The notes beneath the pieces were generated by a model that saw only the letters and a program-made list of their open reading frames with translations, was not told the origin of the DNA and searched no databases. A stretch of 64,000 bases of DNA from Struthidea cinerea. Taxonomy: Eukaryota; Chordata; Aves; Passeriformes; Corcoracidae. The position numbers were made by a program, and so were the translations under genes. Positions 58,545 through 64,000 of the stretch are shown one piece after another. Each line of letters opens with the position of its first letter. The stretch's first letter is position 1. Location: contig VZTI01000601.1 of the NCBI GenBank assembly GCA_013397865.1, forward strand, positions 1,148,859 through 1,212,858. The letters are read 5' to 3'.

Positions 58545-58770
58545 TTTTTTTTTTTAACTCCTCTTCTTTTGGCCGCAGCTTATCAATGATGCAAGAGGAA
58601 TAATGCCAATTTACTTAGAATGTGTAATCCCCAAATCAGATTGGGGGATTGTATGAGGCAATATGACCTTGCATATGTCTCCATTAAAGCCAGCCAGGCC
58701 TCCTCTTGTATTCTGTGTTCCCAGTACATATTTAGACAGATAACGCTAATTGTACTTGACATGTCCTCTT
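58545..58770. promoter_or_regulatory. Candidate conserved non-coding element, paired TAATCC sites
   Basis: After a T run come GCAGCTTATCAATGATGCAA, CCAATTTACTTAGAATGTG, the inverted-repeat site at 58625-58651, CTTGCATATGTCTCCATTAA, and AGATAACGCTAATTGTACTT. The texture is complex, AT-rich and non-coding. TAATCC is the core for OTX, PITX and other K50 homeodomains. Enhancer function is inferred. Confidence 0.5.
58625..58651. promoter_or_regulatory. Inverted pair of K50 homeodomain sites
   Basis: TAATCCCCAA on the left and TTGGGGGATTG on the right form an inverted repeat with a one-base bulge (4 versus 5 G), around AATCAGA-type sequence. This would present two TAATCC-like sites to a homeodomain dimer. 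Confidence 0.5.
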
Positions 58771-59211
58771 AAGGATGGACTCTTCCCTCCCCCAGCTCTG
58801 CTTCCCTGCCTGACAATGTGCCAGAGCCAAGCCCGCTCACTCGCAGTGTGGCACGGCACAGCACCTGTGGGAAAGGCCGAGTGGGCGTCCGGCATGGCCC
58901 TCATGCCCAGCCCCACTGCGGGCCAGCCTCCAGCATGGAGCTCCTTAAGGGAAGGGGGCCAGAGAGGACAAGGAGCAGGGGGAGGGCTGCTGGGACATAG
59001 TTAATCTGAGATCACACACTGTTACTGTGTCAATTGTGGCTTCCCCAGGAAAAAAGCCTTCAGACAAAGAGAGGAGACTTGCCCACCATGAACATCTTTG
59101 AAGTCTCCCTCCTTTCCAATGACAGGCTTCTACCCCACACCTCTTAGCTCCCACATCTGCTTTGGGTAAATGCCCAAATAACCTCAGATCCAGCTTCTAG
59201 GGAGCATCATT
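58771..59211. other. Non-genic sequence, nothing recognised
   Basis: No gene or repeat recognised between the candidate element and the CR1 copy. Confidence 0.5.
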
Positions 59212-59565
59212 GTAAAATCATAAAGTCCTAGAATGGTTTGGGTCGGAAGGAACCTTTAAAGGTCATATAGTCCAACTCCCCTGCCATAGGTAGGGACACC
59301 TTACACTAGACCAGGTTGCTCCAAGCTCTGTCCAACCTGGCCTTGAACACTTCCAGGGATGGGGCAGCCACAGCTTCTCTGGGCACCCTGTGCCAGGGTC
59401 TCACTACCCTCGCCATAACAATTTTCTTCCTTATATCTAGGCTTAATTGTCCCTCTTAGTTTAAAACCATCACGCCTTGTCCAATCACTATAGGCCCTGC
59501 TAAAAAGATTGTCCCCATCTTTCTTGTAAGCCCCCCTGAAGAAGCACTGAAAGGCTGCCTCTTCC
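59212..59565 (-). repeat. CR1 LINE, 3' portion (about 350 bases)
   Basis: Nearly continuous similarity to the CR1 consensus in reverse complement: GAATGGTTTGGGTCGGAAGG, AACCTTTAAAGGTCATATAG, TAGACCAGGTTGCTCCAAGC, CTTGAACACTTCCAGGGATG, TCACTACCCTCGCC, and AAAACCATCACGCCTTGTCC, ending near ACTGAAAGGCTGC. CR1 copies are usually 5'-truncated, as here; the segment covers the end of ORF2 and the 3' UTR, with disrupting changes and no intact ORF. It is the best-preserved transposon in the window. Confidence 0.96.
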
Positions 59566-59611
59566 CTGTGCTTACCGTTCATCGCTGCTCCAGAGCAGAC
59601 ATGCAGGATGC

Positions 59612-59640
59612 AGGAGGAGGAGGAGGAGGAGGAGGAGGGG
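59612..59640 (+). repeat. GGA trinucleotide repeat
   Basis: About nine AGG/GGA units in a row, just right of the CR1 copy. Confidence 0.9.
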
Positions 59641-59754
59641 AGCTTATTCCAAGGAAACCAATGGATCCAAACTCTTTGCCAAAGTGGACTCAGTTTTTTT
59701 TTTTTCCCCTTGACACAACATCCTAATTTGACTTTTTCAGTATCTTTCCTTCAA

Positions 59755-60070
59755 CAACCTTTTTCCTTCCTCCCCTTCCTACCCGGCAACTGCGCATTTA
59801 TTAATTCATGAGGCACTAATTAGTTCTTTGTTTAATTTTGTGTTAAACAGACTGACCGGAATGATAACGACTTGCAGCGTTGCATTACGGTCCCCAACCG
59901 CCCCTGTTTTCTGACAACAAGGGAGCGCAGTGAGACTGGCGTGATGAACCCCAATTCCCACTCCAGTTGCACTTCATTAAGTCAAAATGTGACAAGAAGC
60001 TTAGAGAGCAACTTTCAGATCGGATCGCACATAACAATTGGGCAGGAAACTTTCCAAGGGGGAAGCGGGA
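59755..60070. promoter_or_regulatory. Candidate conserved non-coding element
   Basis: GCGCATTTATTAATTCATGA, the exact palindrome ACTAATTAGT (59815-59824), TTTGTTTAATTTTGTGTTAA, AATGATAACGACTTGCAGCG, TTCATTAAGTCAAAATGTGA and CAGATCGGATCGCACATAAC. It combines homeodomain words with CpG-containing but non-island sequence and no open frame, a pattern often seen in deeply conserved elements. Conservation cannot be tested here. Confidence 0.5.
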
Positions 60071-60384
60071 GAGGCACTCGCAGTGAAGGCTGGCACCGCG
60101 TGCAATCCCCTGGCGTGCCTGCCTTAAAGGAGCCAGCTCAGGCTGTCCAGGCAGGAGTCAGGGCATGTGCTGGCAGCAGCGAGTGCCAGAGGAGGAAGAG
60201 GAAAGGAAGGGCAGCAAGACAAGCCACAGGCACGGCAGGGCAGGACAGGAGGCATCACGTGCTCTCCTTGTTTCCTTTGCAATGATGGGTTATGTTGGCA
60301 GCCTGTGGGATGGGTTGTGTTGAGAACCATGGAGCCCAGGTGGGATAATCCCTCAGTGGGTCACTTCATGAGCTTTGAGGACAT
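60071..60384. other. Non-genic sequence, nothing recognised
   Basis: Mixed sequence with no gene or repeat recognised. Confidence 0.5.
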
Positions 60385-60720
60385 CTTCAGGTACCTTCAA
60401 CTCCATGCCTCGGTTTCCTCCCTGTAGCTCTACAGTGAAACATCTGGTGATCCTCAGCTGCTCTTCAATTGTCAAGAACTACACAATTATCATGGAGCTC
60501 CGAAACTGCAAAGGGAGAGGGTGAATCCTGGCAGCCACATTGCTAAAATTAGAAGGGAAGAGGCAGCTCTGACCCTAGGGAGAGGGATGGCCGCTCTCCT
60601 GGAGACGAAGCTGTGCCTTCCTTCAACTTTGTACAGCGCCTGACACTCCAGTGGCACTACCAAGTTTTGAAAGCACCCTGATCAGTATAGTAACAGCAAT
60701 AAATTTGATAGACTGCAAAG
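60385..60720 (+). repeat. Possible split MIR/CORE-SINE element
   Basis: CTCCATGCCTCGGTTTCCTC at 60400-60419 matches the MIR core hallmark 'ctgtgcctcagtttcctc'. About 200 bases later, TTTGTACAGCGCCTGACACT near 60629-60648 and CCCTGATCAGTATAGTAACA match a known tail of old amniote SINE/L2-type elements ('ttgtacagcgcctagcacaatggggccctgatc'). They may be the two ends of one element with an insertion, or two remnants. Confidence 0.45.
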
Positions 60721-61457
60721 CAAGGAGATGCCAAGCCTTCTGCAGGCAGCCCTACAGGTGGGAATCCAGTCACCCCAGCACCGCCCATCCCCAAGCTCTG
60801 ATGACTACCACGAGCGCTTCACTAGTAGCTATGGCTACGGCTACAGGGTTTGGGTGTGTGGTCACCTGTCCATCCTGGACCAAGCATCACCTGGCAAAAA
60901 ACACTTGAGCATGATTTAGTCCTAGACACAGGTCAACACAGGGCTGAAAAACAGTTGACACAGCCTAGGTCATGACCAGCTGTATCTGTCCCAGCCTTTT
61001 TGTCACACGAGGGTGTTCAGTGTGTGGCCACCTCCTTGAGCCCCTTCTGGTTCACTGAAGGGCAGTGAGATGCAAACAGGAAAGTGGAAAGGGTCTTAAA
61101 ACACCATCTGAGAGGGGGCAGGGTGTGATAAAGAAAAGGAGACTATCCAAGTCCACAGAACATGGAAGTTTTGTCACAAAGCAAATGTATCTTCTGCTAC
61201 TGCAGAGATATCTGCTGTGGGAATAAACCAAGATCACCTAAAAGTGAAATGGGCTGTGAGGTCTCAATGACTTTTGTAGCAGATATTTTTCCCACACTTC
61301 TCCTATCCATCTCCCTCTTCCCTAGCCTTGCTCTGCAGAGGCCCAAAGCTCAACTAAGGTCCAAAACACTGGTGAAGTAATGTGAGGGTCTGTGAGAGTG
61401 TATTCAGGACTGGGGAGGGACATGAGAGATGTGAGGGAGTACACAGCCACATGTCCT
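60721..61457. other. Non-genic sequence, nothing recognised
   Basis: No gene recognised. At 60800-60850 a TAGCTATGGCTACGGCTACA tract gives an open frame rich in Gly and Tyr, which follows from the tandem GGCTAC-like word. Confidence 0.5.
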
Positions 61458-61500
61458 GGGCAGGGCAGGGCAGGGGCAGGGGCAGGGGCAGGGGAGGGAG
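61458..61500 (+). repeat. GGGCA/GGGGCA minisatellite, G-quadruplex potential
   Basis: Six tandem G-run units (GGGCA then GGGGCA, ending GGGGAGGG) fit the G3+N1-7 pattern several times over, so the plus strand could form a G-quadruplex. Confidence 0.8.
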
Positions 61501-63104
61501 CTCTGTGACTGAAGCCTCTGAGCCCCACGGGAGACCTGCCAGCTCCAGTCTCTACATGCATTACCAGTGTTTTCACCTGAGTGAGCTATAGTCGTCCCAG
61601 TCTTTGGGAAAGAGGCCAGGCTGCAGCAAGGTAGCACAGCATGGTGTTTGCCAGTACACTCACAGCTGAACAACACGCAGATCTGAGAGCAGACGTGTTT
61701 GCGCTGGCTTCCATCTTTCATGAATCTGGAATGCAGCACGGACCTCTGTGACTGACAAAAAGGCTGTTCCTCCATGACAGAAATCCCAGGAAGACACCAC
61801 ATCCCTCTGATTTCACTTCTATATGTGCTCTGGATCCCACAAAAAGGCATATGTAGATATTAACACTCAGTTGGAGGGTTGGACTGGTGTCCAGTAGCGG
61901 CAAATCACCCATTTAACACCTGAAAAAAGGACAACTGAGAGAGTCCAGGATTCCTGGGGACAAGAAACACACCCTGCTGTCACCAGCCCAACAAACCTTC
62001 CTGGTTTTGCAGAGGGGCTGGAATATTCTGGCTGCTCTATAGATCCAGTTGAGCAGTCTCACGCAGCTATCATCTCCTGCCAATCTTGGACTGCTCAGCT
62101 GAAAAGGCCTGGGCTGAAGGAGAGGGAAACTTGTGTTACTTCCCATTTCTTCCTTTTTTGGCTGCTATTACAAGGCAACACCAGCAGCGCAGCACAAACC
62201 AACTCCATCCCCATTTGGATGCCAGTGCTCCCAGCAAAGCTGTGTGCTGAAAATTCACAAGCATCCCAAATAGGTCATGGTCTGCCCCTTCTTCCTAAAA
62301 AAACACGCTGAAATGTCCTAGACTCTATCCCCAATCCTCTTTAACCAGGAAAACTCTCCTCCCAGGATTATGGGCCCATTGCCCCCCTTCTTTTCCCCTC
62401 CATCTGGCTGGGAGCAGCCTGGGACCAAGTGCTCTTCCCAGCTCTGGGAGAACCCTGCAGTTTCTCTCTCATAAAAAAGAAAAATGGGAGCTATAAAAAA
62501 GGCAAAGAAAAGAAAAGCAAAGCAAAGGGAAATCACTGCAAAGGAGGAAAAGAGCAAAGCCCCCCTTCTCTCCCCGCCCCAACCCCATTACCTGCCTTTA
62601 GCACTGGGTAGAGCTGCCTGCTTTGCTGTGCTGGAGAGTCCCCTTGGCACAGCGCTCCCTGGGAGATCCTGCCCTGCTTCCCACTCTGTCCCCTCTGCCC
62701 AAACCTGTTGAGCAGAGCCCAGCTCAATAAAGGTGATCATGCAAAAAGGAGGAGGAAAACCAGCACTGGGCAGTAGGAAAGGGACACAGATCATTCCAGA
62801 GGTAACCCTGCAGCTTAGTGTGCCCACTGGCCACCTTGGGAATGCTGGAGCCAGGCAAGGGACAGAGGACCAGGGACAGCATCCACTGCCAGTCCCAGCT
62901 TCCCAGCACAGATGGCACCAAGGACCCGGGAAGGCCGCAGACCCCCAGCCTGCAGCACAACTACAGCACAGCCCAGCAGAGCACGAGGGGAGTGCCAAGG
63001 GGGGATCCCAAGGAGTTCACCTCCCGCCACGGCATCTGTAGAGCATAGCAGTCCCCAAACTTGGCATTCGGCAGCCCTGGGCTGGCTCCTGCTAATTTGC
63101 TGTC
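61501..63104. other. Non-genic sequence, nothing recognised
   Basis: Nothing recognised. An A/G-rich, AAAGAAAAGAAAAGC-like stretch is at 62470-62530. Open frames to about 148 codons lack domains. Confidence 0.5.
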
Positions 63105-63265
63105 AGGCTGCCTAAGCAAACCAATTAAAGCTAATCATTAATTATAAAAAAGAGAGAAAGAAAAAGACCCTGCACAAATGAAGAACTGGAAAGGGCATGG
63201 GGAAAAGAAGGACAGGAGGGAGCAGAGTGAGAGAAGAGAGCTTGAGAAAGGGGCTGGGGGGAAGA
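63105..63265. other. AT-rich patch followed by purine-rich tract
   Basis: CCAATTAAAGCTAATCATTA (63121-63140) is an AT-rich, TAAT-dense patch that may be a small element. It runs into a purine-rich tract (AAAGAGAGAAAGAAAAAGAC and on) to about 63265. Confidence 0.45.
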
Positions 63266-63734
63266 AAAGGGTTTTAAAATCCCAGCTGCAGAGCCTGGGA
63301 GGCAGTCAGCCAGAAGGGCAAGTGGTTTCCTGGAGAGGCAAAGATGAGGGAATCAGGGAGGACCCAAGGAAAAAGCGACAGTGCCCAGGACGCTGTGGCA
63401 CATGCCGAGCCAAGGTGGGAGCCGGCACTGACACAGCCACGAGGCCGGCTCCACGCTCCCTCCATCCTGACCCCAGCAGGGCCCTGCCATAGCCAGAGCA
63501 GCATGAGCTGCATTTGACAGAGGAGTGGGCACCTGCCAGCCTGCAGAGACACGGCAGAGGAGGAGGAGGGTGTAGGAAAGCAGAGCAAGTGAGGAGGCCA
63601 GAGCCAGGGGTCTGCACCCGGACTGGGGACTGCTGTCCCTGCACACCAGGGTTACCGGCTCTTCCTGACCAAATGTCTTAAGTGGGGATGAAAAATGGGG
63701 CATTTATGAAAAGCCCCTGATTATGCAGATTTGG
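63266..63734. other. Non-genic sequence, nothing recognised
   Basis: GC-rich sequence with overlapping open frames of about 105-115 codons on both strands and no domain. The last 60 bases are AT-richer, leading into a CpG island. Confidence 0.5.
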
Positions 63735-64000
63735 CTGGGGCCCTGGCTCCGTCGCCGTCGCTCCCGCTGGCTCCCCACAAGCTCCGGTGGCAGAGAACCC
63801 CGGCAGCTGTCGGCGCAGCCCCCGCCGCCGCCTCCCCCGCGCCTCCGTTTTGTTCCCGGCCCCGCACACACGCACGCTTCCCAACGCCCCTTTTGAAGAG
63901 CCTCAGGCCCACGTCGGGTCGGGCTGGCGGATGGCGGAGAGGTGGGGGCAGTACCATGGAAACGGGCTCTTTCCTGGGGAAACGCGTTGCTGCCCCCCCC
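63735..64000. promoter_or_regulatory. CpG island at window edge, probable promoter
   Basis: I count roughly 28 CpGs in about 250 bases, far above the surroundings. Such an island typically marks a promoter. Two ATGs sit in overlapping frames near the end: 63931 (ATGGCGGAG) and 63956 in a perfect context (ACCATGG). Both frames stay open to the window edge (23 and 15 codons), so a coding start on the plus strand is possible but untestable here. I recognise no protein in the few residues visible. Confidence 0.7.
63931..64000 (+). CDS. Doubtful partial start of a coding region
   Basis: The frame from ATG at 63931 reads MAERWGQYHGNG and runs off the window. The alternative frame from 63956 has the better start context. 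No splice donor or known motif is visible. Position in a CpG island is the only real support, and the sequence around 63956 could equally be a protein-binding site, GTACCATGGAAAC, resembling an X-box. Confidence 0.12.
   Translation, partial: MAERWGQYHGNGLFPGETRCCPP

Noticed and set aside
59212..59565. Protein-coding exon in the CR1 copy
   Set aside because: It aligns to the CR1 3' end, which holds the end of the reverse transcriptase ORF and UTR; the frame is broken and truncated.
60800..60860. Gly/Tyr-rich frame that might be an exon
   Set aside because: It arises from repeated GGCTAC-like words; no good donor follows and other frames are open too.
1..64000. CRISPR arrays, phage, plasmid or bacterial operon features
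   Set aside because: No regularly spaced repeats, no compact gene arrays, and the CR1 elements show an avian nuclear genome.

Overview
The window is vertebrate nuclear DNA, almost certainly from a bird. The evidence is three copies of the avian CR1 LINE 3' end: two carry CR1's diagnostic end (59212-59565 minus, 50680-50782 plus) and one is shorter (16190-16270 plus). Older decayed SINE copies of the MIR/CORE-SINE type are present, base composition is fairly GC-rich, and interspersed repeats are sparse. There are no bacterial features such as operons or ribosome binding sites. An 883-base run of N at 40712-41594 and single Ns at 5513 and 10883 mark it as a draft assembly.

I found no protein-coding gene that I can defend. 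The longest open frames (up to about 260 codons) show no recognisable domain and lie in stop-poor sequence, where such lengths are expected by chance. The likeliest gene parts are non-coding first exons at CpG islands. One at 40440-41930 is interrupted by the gap and has a textbook splice donor on the minus strand at 40546/40545. One at 45985-46400 has a textbook donor on the plus strand at 46359/46360. One at the right edge (63735-64000) contains two possible start codons.

The rest is intergenic or intronic DNA. Its most striking feature is a series of AT-rich blocks, each 100-400 bases and full of homeodomain-type TAAT words, set in GC-richer sequence. Main blocks are 5735-6010, 10600-11215, 11510-11660, 14590-14790, 20015-20310, 21475-21620, 24215-24345, 31890-32085, 33195-33400, 36800-37030, 39470-39700, 44020-44130, 46400-46790, 47730-48330, 51040-51260, 58545-58770 and 59755-60070. 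By eye they look like conserved non-coding elements of a developmental-regulator landscape. Three contain RFX X-box-like motifs, one a POU octamer, one paired TAATCC sites and one two adjacent perfect hairpins. A strong CTCF-like site lies at 39118-39131, just left of the central CpG island. Conservation itself cannot be seen from one sequence, so this reading is inference.

Between the blocks lie purine-rich tracts, degenerate CA/TG arrays and small tandem repeats. I could not identify the locus or the target gene.
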